DNA from: an uncultured Lacinutrix sp.
Lineage (GTDB): Bacteria > Bacteroidota > Bacteroidia > Flavobacteriales > Flavobacteriaceae
Direction: 5' to 3'
DNA length: 38,067 bases
NCBI GenBank assembly: GCA_937129145.1
Contig: CAKZMU010000017.1
Location: 1 to 38,067, forward strand
Under the pieces are notes generated by a model. It saw only the letters and a list, made by a program, of their open reading frames with translations, was not told the origin of the DNA and did no database searches. A program made the translations under genes and the position numbers. Shown here one piece after another: positions 23,763 through 31,612 of this stretch. Within the stretch, counting starts at the first letter, position 1, and every line of letters starts with the position of its first letter.

Positions 23763-24857
23763 ATGAAAGTAACATTAAGACAACGCAATAAAAATAATAA
23801 GATTAGTCTGTATTTAGATTACTATCATAAAGGTAAGCGCAAGACAGAATACTTACGTTTATATCTTACATCAAATCCTAAAACTAAAACCGAAAGAGAA
23901 GTAAATAAGAAAACCAAGCAACTTGCAGAAACGATTTGTGCTCAACGTCAAATTGAAATTCAAAATGGCATCTATGGCTTTCAAGATATTGAAAAACTAA
24001 AGGGTAGTTTTATTACTTACATCACAGCTTTGGCAGAAAAGAAAAATACAAGTTCTGGCAATTATGGAAATTGGAATAGTATGCTAAAACATTTAAAAAA
24101 GTTTTGTCCAACTGATGTTAGTTTTCAAGATATAGATAAATCCTTTGTTGAGCGTTTCAAAGAGTATTTAGATAAAGATGCAATTGGTAGAGCAGGTAAA
24201 CAACTATCGCAAAACTCAAAATATTCATATTTTGGTAAATTTTCAGCAGCACTTAAACAAGCTGTAAAAGATGGTATTTTTAAAGTGAATCCAGCCAATG
24301 GTGTAGAGTACTTTAAGCAAGGTGAACCTCAACGAGAATTTTTAACACTTGATGAATTGCAAAAAGCAGTTAAAACAGAATGTGAACTACCACTTTTAAA
24401 AAATGCTTTTATTTTTTCAGCTTTAACAGGATTGCGTTGGTCAGATATTGAAAAACTCGTTTGGTCAGAAATCCAGCACTCAAAAGAAATGGGATATTAT
24501 ATTAGATTTAGACAAAAGAAAACCAAAGGTGTAGAAACCTTACCAATATCAGACCAAGCAAGAAAGTTATTAGGCGATGAAGGTAAACTTGAAGAAAAAG
24601 TTTTTGATGGTTTACATTATAGCGCCTGGTCAAATTTAAAATTACAACAATGGATGATGAGAGCAGGTATTACTAAAAATATTACATTTCATTGCGCACG
24701 TCATACCTATGCTACATTACAGTTAACTTTGGGTACAGATATTTATACTGTTTCAAAATTGTTAGGACATAAAGAATTACGTACTACACAGATTTATGCC
24801 AAAGTAATTGATGATAAAAAGAAAGAAGCAGCTAACCGTATTCAACTGGATTTATAA
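23763..24857 (+). CDS. int: Tyrosine recombinase (integrase)
   Basis: A 364-residue tyrosine recombinase. It has an N-terminal arm-binding domain (residues 1-75), a SAM-like core-binding domain (about 80-185) and a catalytic domain with R225 (LTGLRWSD), K255, H310-x-x-R313 (FHCARH), H336 (LLGHKELR) and nucleophile Y345 (TTQIYAKV). All six catalytic positions are present, so it should be active. Location 630 bases after an intact mnmE 3' end suggests that mnmE is its integration site. It overlaps the next gene by one base (TAATG), so a third protein is translationally coupled. Confidence 0.93.
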   Translation: MKVTLRQRNKNNKISLYLDYYHKGKRKTEYLRLYLTSNPKTKTEREVNKKTKQLAETICAQRQIEIQNGIYGFQDIEKLKGSFITYITALAEKKNTSSGNYGNWNSMLKHLKKFCPTDVSFQDIDKSFVERFKEYLDKDAIGRAGKQLSQNSKYSYFGKFSAALKQAVKDGIFKVNPANGVEYFKQGEPQREFLTLDELQKAVKTECELPLLKNAFIFSALTGLRWSDIEKLVWSEIQHSKEMGYYIRFRQKKTKGVETLPISDQARKLLGDEGKLEEKVFDGLHYSAWSNLKLQQWMMRAGITKNITFHCARHTYATLQLTLGTDIYTVSKLLGHKELRTTQIYAKVIDDKKKEAANRIQLDL

Positions 24858-25804
24858 TGAAAGGAAGTATATTTTCAAGTTTGGTTTCAATAACCAAAGG
24901 CTTACATAGAGATAATAAACAGGAGAAGGATTTTAAATACTTACTGTCCAATTTTAAAATGCAACCAAAAGCTATCAATGCAGTTTATAAAATACACTTT
25001 AAAAAGCCTTTAAATGCCAAAAAAGAATATTACCAAAAACTTATATGCAATGAAACAGAAAAAACAATAGCTTCATTTGTAACTAATTTTCCTAAAAACG
25101 CCAGTACACCAGAAAACAAATACAGCTTTACAATTCTGCTTAATAAATTTGATAAGTACTTAAATGATATTGCAACTTATATTAATACAAGAGCTATTAC
25201 AAAAGATTTAAGTGAAGATGATAATTATATTATCAACTATTTAAAAGTTTCTGTAATACGATTATATGCTGAACTTCAAGAGCAATACGGACAGTATTCA
25301 GAAAATCCAACATTTACTATTTCAGAAATTGCTGAAAAGTACTTTAATGATGCTAATTTTGATAATAGTTTAATTGAAAAAAGCACTACAAAAAAAGTTG
25401 TTACTAAAAAGACATCAAAAACCAAAGCAAAGCCAAAAACGTCTTTTGGTTATAAAAGCAACGACACCTCAACACTACTTTCTGTACTCAAACAAATTAA
25501 CCTAAAAATAGATTTGTTGGATAACCGGACAACAGTTGAACAGTTGCATAAACTATTAATAGCAAACGATTTTTCAGATGCAGAATCGCAAATCTATTTA
25601 CAATGCGAAACAACACAGTTTAGTTATCTGGTAACAAAATTGAAACCTTTTTTTAATGGTTTTAATCCTACAGCAATAGAACGTTCTGGAAAATTTATAA
25701 CTAAAACAAATACACCGCTTAAAGCAAATAATCTTCATAAAAACAAAGTTCACAACCCAAAAGAAAAAGAAGAAATAGACAATATTATCCAACAACTGCA
25801 ATAA
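24857..25804 (+). CDS. Unknown protein translationally coupled to the integrase
   Basis: A 315-residue soluble protein of no family I recognise. The ATG overlaps the integrase stop (TAATG). It has a helical N-terminal domain (about 1-170), a Lys/Thr-rich linker (about 178-200, KKVVTKKTSKTKAKPKTS), and a C-terminal domain (about 205-285) with a helical LSVLKQINLKIDLLDN segment. A basic tail follows. The basic linker and coupling to int suggest DNA association, perhaps an accessory recombination or maintenance factor of this element family. No catalytic motif is evident. The gene is followed by a 157-base repeat-rich region. Confidence 0.7.
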   Translation: MKGSIFSSLVSITKGLHRDNKQEKDFKYLLSNFKMQPKAINAVYKIHFKKPLNAKKEYYQKLICNETEKTIASFVTNFPKNASTPENKYSFTILLNKFDKYLNDIATYINTRAITKDLSEDDNYIINYLKVSVIRLYAELQEQYGQYSENPTFTISEIAEKYFNDANFDNSLIEKSTTKKVVTKKTSKTKAKPKTSFGYKSNDTSTLLSVLKQINLKIDLLDNRTTVEQLHKLLIANDFSDAESQIYLQCETTQFSYLVTKLKPFFNGFNPTAIERSGKFITKTNTPLKANNLHKNKVHNPKEKEEIDNIIQQLQ

Positions 25805-25806
25805 AA

Positions 25807-25864
25807 AACAGTAAGATTAGTAAGAAATCTTACTGTTGTCTTACTCTCATTTTACACTCTTACT
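25807..25864. repeat. 12-bp perfect hairpin and five AGTAAG/CTTACT hexamers
   Basis: AACAGTAAGATT (25807-25818) and AATCTTACTGTT (25826-25837) form a perfect 12-bp stem with a 7-base loop. An A6 run on the left gives a T-run on the minus strand, so it could terminate minus-strand transcripts. AGTAAG occurs at 25810 and 25819, and its complement CTTACT at 25829, 25840 and 25859. This iteron-like cluster lies just before the replication-type genes. Confidence 0.6.
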
Positions 25865-25891
25865 AAAATCCGATAGCTAATTTCAAACCTT

Positions 25892-25934
25892 TGTCATGTT
25901 CTTGAAAACCAAGAATGACATTTGGCCAGATGTC
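25892..25934. promoter_or_regulatory. Overlapping hairpin and operator-like palindrome upstream of the HTH pair
   Basis: TGTCA-TG-TTCTTG (25892-25904) pairs with CAAGAATGACA (25910-25920), with a 2-base bulge. Overlapping it, GACATTTGGCCAGATGTC (25917-25934) is an 18-bp palindrome symmetric at 16 positions, centred on TGGCCA. It ends 27 bases before the first HTH gene and is a good candidate operator. Confidence 0.5.
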
Positions 25935-25961
25935 CATTTCTATTTTTAAAATTAATTAGTT

Positions 25962-26261
25962 ATGGACGAAATATTAGAACGTCTTAAAATTATCGAAGCA
26001 CACGTTTTAGACAGAAACATTATTGTAAAAAACGTATTGAGCTTTAACGAAGCCTGTAAATTTTTGGAATTATCGCAATCCCATTTATACAAGCTTACAA
26101 GTACCGGAACCATTCCGCATTACAAACCGAATGGTAAGAAAATTTATTTCAACAGAGCAGAATTAGAACAATGGTTATTGAGTAACCGTGTCGATTCACA
26201 AGATGAAATCGAACAGCAAGCTGCCGATTACTTAATTAAGAAAGGAGCGGTGAAGTTATGA
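25962..26261 (+). CDS. Helix-turn-helix (excisionase-family) protein, first of a pair
   Basis: A 99-residue protein with an N-terminal helical segment and a HTH_17/MerR-like domain (about residues 36-75, LSFNEACKFLELSQSHLYKL, then IPHYKPNGKKIYFNRAELEQWL). It is typical of small DNA-binding proteins in Bacteroidota mobile elements, where they control excision or replication genes. It overlaps the second HTH gene by 4 bases (ATGA). The palindrome at 25917-25934 directly upstream may be its own operator. The role is inferred from fold and context. Confidence 0.8.
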   Translation: MDEILERLKIIEAHVLDRNIIVKNVLSFNEACKFLELSQSHLYKLTSTGTIPHYKPNGKKIYFNRAELEQWLLSNRVDSQDEIEQQAADYLIKKGAVKL

Positions 26262-26554
26262 CTGAAATAATCGATTTACTCTTGGTGCTCTCACAAGAAA
26301 TAAAGGACTTAAAGGCACGTATCGAGTTGTTACGACATTCGAGAGCAGAAGTATTAAAAGATACGTGGATAGACAACCAAGACGTATTGCAGACCTTACA
26401 CATCAGTAAGCGAACCTTACAGACCTTGAGAGACAACGGAACACTGCCTTATAGCAAAGTAAAGGGTAAGTTTTATTACAAGGTGTCCGATGTAGAGCAA
26501 TTGCTTCAAGATAACTACTACAATCATAATTTCAAGCAAGATGGAAGTAAGTAG
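26258..26554 (+). CDS. Helix-turn-helix (excisionase-family) protein, second of a pair
   Basis: A 98-residue protein. An N-terminal amphipathic helix (about 1-27, probable dimer coil) precedes a HTH_17 domain with WIDNQDVLQTLHISKRTLQTL and GTLPYSKVKGKFYYKVSDVEQLL. It overlaps the preceding HTH gene by 4 bases and the following primase gene by 14, so the four genes 25962-29191 form one operon. Paired HTH proteins ahead of a VirE_N primase are common in Bacteroides-type mobilizable elements. The exact function is unknown. Confidence 0.8.
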   Translation: MTEIIDLLLVLSQEIKDLKARIELLRHSRAEVLKDTWIDNQDVLQTLHISKRTLQTLRDNGTLPYSKVKGKFYYKVSDVEQLLQDNYYNHNFKQDGSK

Positions 26555-27449
26555 AGAGGCAATTTTAGACAAAACACATTACGGCTTAAAGATTTATGCC
26601 TACGTGTTAAGACAGTATTATCCTAATACAGCAGTCCTTTCTGTAAAAGGAAGGGACTGTGGGATAACCCGAAACCCCTTTAATGGTGGTAAAGAAACCT
26701 TACGGATTCATATTGATGGTGTAATAGCAACACATCGAGATACTGAACTAAAAACTTTTAACGGTGATGTATTCGATTTTGCACAATATCATTTTAGAAT
26801 AACCGATGAAGAAGAATTGTTGCATAAGATTAACCAAGAGTTGCATCTCAATTTAGAAGTCAAGGAAAAGAGCGAATTAGATTGGTTGAATGGTCCAGAC
26901 GATACTTGGTATGCTTACTGTAGCTTTTTCAAAGCCCCAGTTCGCAATGTGTTTCCTGCGGAAACTATGCGGTTATATCAAGTATTTGCATTAATCACAA
27001 GTGATAAATACAAAAGAATTACTGAAGATTTAAGAGCAATAAGCGATGTAAAAGAAGCACGTAAATTCAAAGCTAATCGCTTTGATTACGTCACTTTTTC
27101 AGGAACGTTTGAAAAGCGGAATGATAACAATTTGTTACAGCATTCCAATCTATTAACTATTGATTTTGACCATTTAGAAAATCTACAAGAGTTAAGAACA
27201 CAATTATTGAATGATGAATACTTTGAAACCGAAATGCTATTTACATCACCTTCTGGTGATGGCCTAAAATGGATTATCAGAATAGATGTTTCAGAAGTAA
27301 CACATTCAGAGTATTTCACGGCAGTAGCCAATTATATTAAGCATACTTATAACATTGAGGTTGACCAGTCAGGTAAAGACGTTTCCAGAGCTTGTTTTTT
27401 ACCATACGACCCAACAGCCTTTTTACATAAAAGACACCAAGCATTATGA
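26541..27449 (+). CDS. BT4734/BF3469-type (VirE_N) primase-like protein
   Basis: A 302-residue protein resembling the VirE N-terminal or BT4734-like domain, related to archaeo-eukaryotic primases. The C-terminal half has LLTIDFDHLEN (acidic DxD pair), SPSGDGLKWIIRI and DQSGKDVSRACFLPYDP, the usual primase-polymerase-like motif series. The N-terminal region (CGITRNPFNGGKETLRI and FDFAQYHF) resembles the companion domain found in these proteins. With the next gene it would form a split primase-helicase for element replication. It overlaps that gene by 4 bases. Activity is predicted, not shown. Confidence 0.8.
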   Translation: MEVSREAILDKTHYGLKIYAYVLRQYYPNTAVLSVKGRDCGITRNPFNGGKETLRIHIDGVIATHRDTELKTFNGDVFDFAQYHFRITDEEELLHKINQELHLNLEVKEKSELDWLNGPDDTWYAYCSFFKAPVRNVFPAETMRLYQVFALITSDKYKRITEDLRAISDVKEARKFKANRFDYVTFSGTFEKRNDNNLLQHSNLLTIDFDHLENLQELRTQLLNDEYFETEMLFTSPSGDGLKWIIRIDVSEVTHSEYFTAVANYIKHTYNIEVDQSGKDVSRACFLPYDPTAFLHKRHQAL

Positions 27450-29191
27450 CCAAAATATTTAATCCAAAAGAATGGTTGGAAGTTCCAGAAGAGCAACCGC
27501 AACCAACAAGCAACAAAGCAACAACGAATGTTGTTGCTGTTGCTGATAACGACATTGAAACCTACATTTCAGCAATTGAGCAATCAGGTATAGACATAAC
27601 AGGAAATTATGCCACTTGGAGAGATTTAGGATTTGCTTTAGCTGAAGAATATGGCGAAACAGGAAGAGACTACTTCCACAGAATAAGCAAAAACTATGTA
27701 GGTTATGATTCAAAAGAATGTGACGAACAGTTTAACAAATGCCTAAATGCTAAAGGTCACGGCATTACCATTGCAACGTTTTACCATTATGCGCATCAGG
27801 CAGGTATAAAACCAATGAAGCAACAAAACAACAACGAGGTTGCAACAAATGTTGCAACTGTTGTTGATGTACCAGAGCAAGCAATGCCAACAATACCAGA
27901 TGAGGTATTTAATACCTTACCGCAGTTTTTACAACAAGTTGTAAACCCTTCGAGCAGTCAAGAGGAAAAGGACATTTTGTTGTTAGGAGCTTTAACGGCT
28001 TTTAGTGCCTGCTTTCCTAAACTCTTTGGTATCTACGACCAACGTAAAGTCTTTGCCAATTTATACCTGTTTGTTACCGCACCTGCATCTGCAGGTAAAG
28101 GCAGACTTAACCAAATTAAGAATTTGGTAGACCCTGTACATAAGTTAAAACGTGAACAAGCCAAAGTACTAAAACAACAATTTAATACAGAAATGGCAAC
28201 GTATAATATGAACAAGGGTAAAGATGAAAACTTGGAGAAACCAGGTAAACCACCCGAAAGGATGTTGTTTATTCCTGCCAACAATAGTGTTACTGGAGTA
28301 TATCAATTAATTTCTGATAATGAAGGTAAAGGATTGATTTTTGAAACTGAAGGAGATACATTAGCACAAGCTTTTAAGAGCGATTACGGTAATTATAGCG
28401 ATGGTTTTCGTAAAGCTTTCCATCACGAAACAATAAGCTATTATCGTAGAACAGATAGAGAGTATGTAGATATTGAAAAGCCTTGTTTATCAACAGTATT
28501 GTCAGGTACACCTAAACAAGTAGCAACCTTAATTCCAAATGCCGAAAATGGTTTGTTCAGTCGTTTTATGTTCTATTATATGAATATAAAACCTACTTGG
28601 AAAAACGTATTTTCAAGTAACAACAATGTTGGTTTAGATGATTACTATTCACAATTGGGTAATGAGTTTTTGGGCTTATATAAAACACTAAAGAATAACC
28701 CAGAGATTGAAGTAAGGCTAACAACACCTCAACAACAGATATTCAATACGTTTTTTGAATCCTTACAAACCAAATACATCAACTTACAACCCGAAGAGTA
28801 TATTGCAACCATAAGGCGATTAGGCTTAATTGCATTTCGTTTAATGATGTTATTTACGGTATTTCGCATTATGGAAGATGGTGATGTTAACCAAGTAAAA
28901 GAATGTGAGGATGTCGATTTTCAAAATGCGCTTACTATTATTTCTATTTTGGTAAAACACAGTAGTAAAGTGTTTAACGATTTACCGATAGAACAGAAAG
29001 CGGCAAAACGTTTAAATCGAAAGGAAAGGTTTTTAGAAACCCTACCAAAGAAATTCAGTAGGCAAGATTATTTGGATCTGGCAATCAAACAAAGCATCCC
29101 ACACAAAACAGCAGAGGGTTATATTACAAAGTTTGTAGAAGCAAGATTAATACATAGAGAAGCACACGGTGTCTATTTAAAGATTGTTTGA
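27446..29191 (+). CDS. PriCT_2-DUF3987 protein (replicative helicase-like ATPase)
   Basis: A 581-residue protein. A PriCT_2 primase C-terminal domain (about 38-118) is followed by a linker and a DUF3987 ATPase-like domain (about 145-520) with the Walker A variant APASAGKGR (212-220) and LIFETEGDTLAQ downstream. A C-terminal winged-helix-like segment (about 530-581) may bind DNA. Together with the preceding primase it looks like the replication engine of an integrative element. Two perfect palindromes in GTTG/CAAC sequence flank the PriCT_2 coding part (27518-27537, 27829-27866). No mobilisation gene follows, unlike in many related elements. Confidence 0.82.
   Translation: MTKIFNPKEWLEVPEEQPQPTSNKATTNVVAVADNDIETYISAIEQSGIDITGNYATWRDLGFALAEEYGETGRDYFHRISKNYVGYDSKECDEQFNKCLNAKGHGITIATFYHYAHQAGIKPMKQQNNNEVATNVATVVDVPEQAMPTIPDEVFNTLPQFLQQVVNPSSSQEEKDILLLGALTAFSACFPKLFGIYDQRKVFANLYLFVTAPASAGKGRLNQIKNLVDPVHKLKREQAKVLKQQFNTEMATYNMNKGKDENLEKPGKPPERMLFIPANNSVTGVYQLISDNEGKGLIFETEGDTLAQAFKSDYGNYSDGFRKAFHHETISYYRRTDREYVDIEKPCLSTVLSGTPKQVATLIPNAENGLFSRFMFYYMNIKPTWKNVFSSNNNVGLDDYYSQLGNEFLGLYKTLKNNPEIEVRLTTPQQQIFNTFFESLQTKYINLQPEEYIATIRRLGLIAFRLMMLFTVFRIMEDGDVNQVKECEDVDFQNALTIISILVKHSSKVFNDLPIEQKAAKRLNRKERFLETLPKKFSRQDYLDLAIKQSIPHKTAEGYITKFVEARLIHREAHGVYLKIV
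27518..27537. repeat. Palindrome GCAACAAC-N4-GTTGTTGC inside the helicase-like gene
   Basis: Perfect 8-bp arms (27518-27525 and 27530-27537) with a 4-base spacer. It encodes part of a low-complexity linker before the PriCT_2 domain. Its GTTG/CAAC content matches the motifs near the integrase operon and the second palindrome at 27829. Confidence 0.5.
27829..27866. repeat. Nested GTTG/CAAC palindrome inside the helicase-like gene
   Basis: Outer arms CAACAAC (27829-27835) and GTTGTTG (27860-27866) enclose two copies of the self-complementary octamer GTTGCAAC (27839-27846, 27851-27858) separated by 4 bases. It lies in the linker coding region between PriCT_2 and DUF3987. It could be an initiator-binding or origin site, or a by-product of Asn/Thr/Val repeat coding. 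Confidence 0.5.
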
Positions 29192-29399
29192 TTGTCAAAG
29201 GGTTTTGAATTGCAATGATTTAGTTTCTTTATTTCAAAAAGAGAAAAAACTATACATAATTTGCGACTATAACCTACATTTTTTAGTATAGGCATCTGTA
29301 ATATTTTCATCAATTGCTTAAAAATTGTACATTAGTTTTATCGATTGAGTTTAATACTCATTATTATGAACTTTTCATTTTTAGTTACCATAAACCACC

Positions 29400-30293
29400 A
29401 TGATAATAAACCGCAAAATCCCTTTTAAATTTTTACTTAACGAAATAAAAATTCCATTAATAATAGTTGTCCTTTTAGGCTTTATTTTTGGCTTGTTACC
29501 AAAATATTTCCCCAATTTTTCACCTGAAATACCGATAGGTATTGCCACCACGTTAGGTATAGCCATATCTATTTTGCTGTCATATAAAATCAATCAATCG
29601 TACAATCGCTGGTGGGAAGCCCGAACCATTTGGGGAGCCATAGTGAATGATAGTCGTTCTTTGGTATTACAACTTCAACTTTATTTGAATGAGAATGATG
29701 AACTTTTGCGCAAGATAGCCCACTATCAAATTGCTTGGTGTTATGCTTTAGACAAGTCATTAAGAAAACAAGATGTTCTTTCCGGATGGGAAAACCTGTT
29801 AAATAAAGAGGATTTGGAAAAAATAAAAAAACAATCCAACATACCTTTAGCTATAAATCAACTTCAAACAGAAGCCGTTAGAAAGCTATATGAGAAAAAA
29901 ACGATTGAAGAGTTTGCAAGAACACAACTTGAAGTAACACTAACGAGATTAGTAGCTTCTATGGGGAAATGTGAACGCATAAAAAACACCGTTTTTCCAC
30001 CAACATATGGTCAAGCTTTAAATATATCTATCTACTTGTTTGTTGTTTTTTTAAGTTTATCCCCTGTGCTTCAACTTAATCTTTTCTTACAAATCATTAT
30101 TCTACTTTCTATTTCTATGTTGTTTTTCATTTTACAAAAGTTAGCACATCAACTTCAAGACCCATTTGACAACCATGAGACAGATACACCTATGACTTCT
30201 TTGTCCAGAACAATTGAAATTAATATCCGTCAATTATTGGACGAAAAAGATATTCCCGAACCTATTCAACCAAAAAAGTTTTATTTAATGTAG
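29400..30293 (+). CDS. Bestrophin-family ion channel protein (UPF0187)
   Basis: A 297-residue membrane protein of the bacterial bestrophin family. SYNRWWEARTIWGAIVNDSR (about residues 67-86) is the family signature, and CYALDKSLR follows. Membrane segments lie at about 17-34, 45-62, 203-219 and 222-240. Bacterial bestrophins form pentameric cation channels. It follows the replication gene by 208 bases of AT-rich, gene-free DNA and starts the cargo block. No convincing promoter is seen in that gap. A role in ion balance under stress is inferred only from its neighbours. Confidence 0.85.
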   Translation: MIINRKIPFKFLLNEIKIPLIIVVLLGFIFGLLPKYFPNFSPEIPIGIATTLGIAISILLSYKINQSYNRWWEARTIWGAIVNDSRSLVLQLQLYLNENDELLRKIAHYQIAWCYALDKSLRKQDVLSGWENLLNKEDLEKIKKQSNIPLAINQLQTEAVRKLYEKKTIEEFARTQLEVTLTRLVASMGKCERIKNTVFPPTYGQALNISIYLFVVFLSLSPVLQLNLFLQIIILLSISMLFFILQKLAHQLQDPFDNHETDTPMTSLSRTIEINIRQLLDEKDIPEPIQPKKFYLM

Positions 30294-30365
30294 TAAAAGC
30301 TTTCAAATTGATAAAATGGCAAAGCTGGGTGTCATTTCGAGTTAGAATAAAGGCCTATTTTATGT

Positions 30366-30373
30366 TATATTTG
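30366..30373 (+). promoter_or_regulatory. -7 box upstream of the yqhA-gre operon
   Basis: TATATTTG is an exact TAnnTTTG match 33 bases before the ATG at 30407. No clear TTG lies at -33. Confidence 0.45.
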
Positions 30374-30406
30374 AAGTATAATAAATAAAAATATTTAAAG
30401 AATTAA

Positions 30407-30931
30407 ATGAAAAAATTATTTTACATCTTCCGTTATGTGAGTTGGATTGCAGTTATATGCTCTTTAATAGGGTCATTACTTTTGTTTGTGGTAGGAGCTT
30501 TAAAAACCATTAATGCGTTACGGGTGGTATTGTTTGATTATGTTCCGAAGGATAAAGCGCATTTACATAGTGCTGATGTAGCTACAACCTACCTTATCAA
30601 ATCGTTGGACACCTTTCTTATCGCTTTAATTCTATTTATTTTCGCTCATGGTGTATATACATTGTTCATTTCCAATAAAAAATATGAAGATGGAAATGGC
30701 GTACTAAAATGGGTTCGAACTCCTAATATTGGACATCTCAAAAATGTACTTGCAGAGGTTATTGTTATAATTTTGTTCGTGAAGTTTCTTGAAACGGTCT
30801 TTGTTAACATAAACAACCTTAAATGGGAAATTGCCATTCTTCCTATTTCAGTGTTGTTGTTAGCTCTTGGTCTCAAATTTTTGCATCTTGACAAAGAAGA
30901 AAACTCAAACAAAAAAGATAAACCTGAATAA
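30407..30931 (+). CDS. YqhA family membrane protein (UPF0114)
   Basis: A 174-residue protein with four hydrophobic segments (about 12-34, 66-85, 112-132 and 140-158) and conserved YqhA-type stretches YLIKSLDTFLIALILFIFAHGVYTL and HLKNVLAEVIVIILFVKFLE. The function of UPF0114 proteins is unknown. An exact -7 box precedes it, and the Gre-factor gene starts 3 bases after its stop, so the pair is cotranscribed. A T-loop-like string inside the gene (GGTTCGAAC) is coding sequence, not a tRNA. Confidence 0.8.
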   Translation: MKKLFYIFRYVSWIAVICSLIGSLLLFVVGALKTINALRVVLFDYVPKDKAHLHSADVATTYLIKSLDTFLIALILFIFAHGVYTLFISNKKYEDGNGVLKWVRTPNIGHLKNVLAEVIVIILFVKFLETVFVNINNLKWEIAILPISVLLLALGLKFLHLDKEENSNKKDKPE

Positions 30932-30934
30932 ATT

Positions 30935-31435
30935 ATGAGCAGAGGATTTGTAAAAGAAGATGACCAAGAGGAAATCCCTATAGTACCACCAAGAGCCCAC
31001 TTACCAGAAGGTGTAACAAACTATGTAACTCCAATGGGAATGGATGAACTATTGACTGAAAAGCAAGTGCTACTTGATGAAAAGAATGAATTAAGTATTA
31101 AAGATGAAAACGAACGTCGTATAGCTTTAAATCATATTGATGCAAAATTAAATTTGCTAAACAGCAGAATTTCTTCAGCAAAAGTAGTAGATTTAAAAAC
31201 ACATCCTCCGCATGAAATTCGTTTTGGAGCATCTGTAACACTCAAGAAAGAGAGTACAAAACAAATCGAAAAATACCAAATTGTAGGTGTGGATGAGGCT
31301 GATATTTCTAAAGGGAAAATTTCCTTCATTTCACCATTGGCCAAAATGCTAATTCATAAAAAAGTGGGTGACAGGGCTATTTTAGAATTGCCACAGAAAC
31401 AAAGAGTTTATGATGTTTTAGAAATAGAGTATTAG
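30935..31435 (+). CDS. GreA/GreB family transcription elongation factor
   Basis: A 166-residue Gre-family protein. An N-terminal coiled coil runs over about 35-85 (LTEKQVLLDEKNEL, then RRIALNHIDAKLNLLNSRISSAKVV). The C-terminal FKBP-like domain has IRFGASVTLKKES, YQIVGVDEAD, ISFISPLAKMLIHKKVGDRAILELP and YDVLEIEY. Gre factors rescue backtracked RNA polymerase by stimulating transcript cleavage. The N-terminus carries a divergent proline-rich extension (VPPRAHLPEG) before the coiled coil. It is probably an additional, element-borne copy, since bacteria usually have a chromosomal greA. Cotranscribed with yqhA. Confidence 0.88.
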   Translation: MSRGFVKEDDQEEIPIVPPRAHLPEGVTNYVTPMGMDELLTEKQVLLDEKNELSIKDENERRIALNHIDAKLNLLNSRISSAKVVDLKTHPPHEIRFGASVTLKKESTKQIEKYQIVGVDEADISKGKISFISPLAKMLIHKKVGDRAILELPQKQRVYDVLEIEY

Positions 31436-31612
31436 TCTGACTGACAACTTTTTTTTAGCCTTTCCCGAAATATTCACAATAGAAACATCCATATCCAGTT
31501 ACTGGTGAAATTGTGGTTAAAGCACATAAGTTACTATAATGTGTATGCCAGAAATTTGACTATCTTTATGTCTGTACATCATTTTTAAACAGAAATAACA
31601 GAAACCATTTTT

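Noticed and set aside
25962..26554. Toxin-antitoxin pair reading of the two overlapping small HTH genes
   Set aside because: Both are excisionase-type HTH proteins of similar size, and neither resembles a toxin.
29365..29427. 20-codon ORF overlapping the bestrophin start
   Set aside because: Too short, with no recognisable sequence. It overlaps a clear gene in another frame.
30700..30740. GGTTCGAAC tRNA T-loop-like string
   Set aside because: It lies in the YqhA coding frame (WVRTPNIG), and no acceptor or anticodon stem can be formed.
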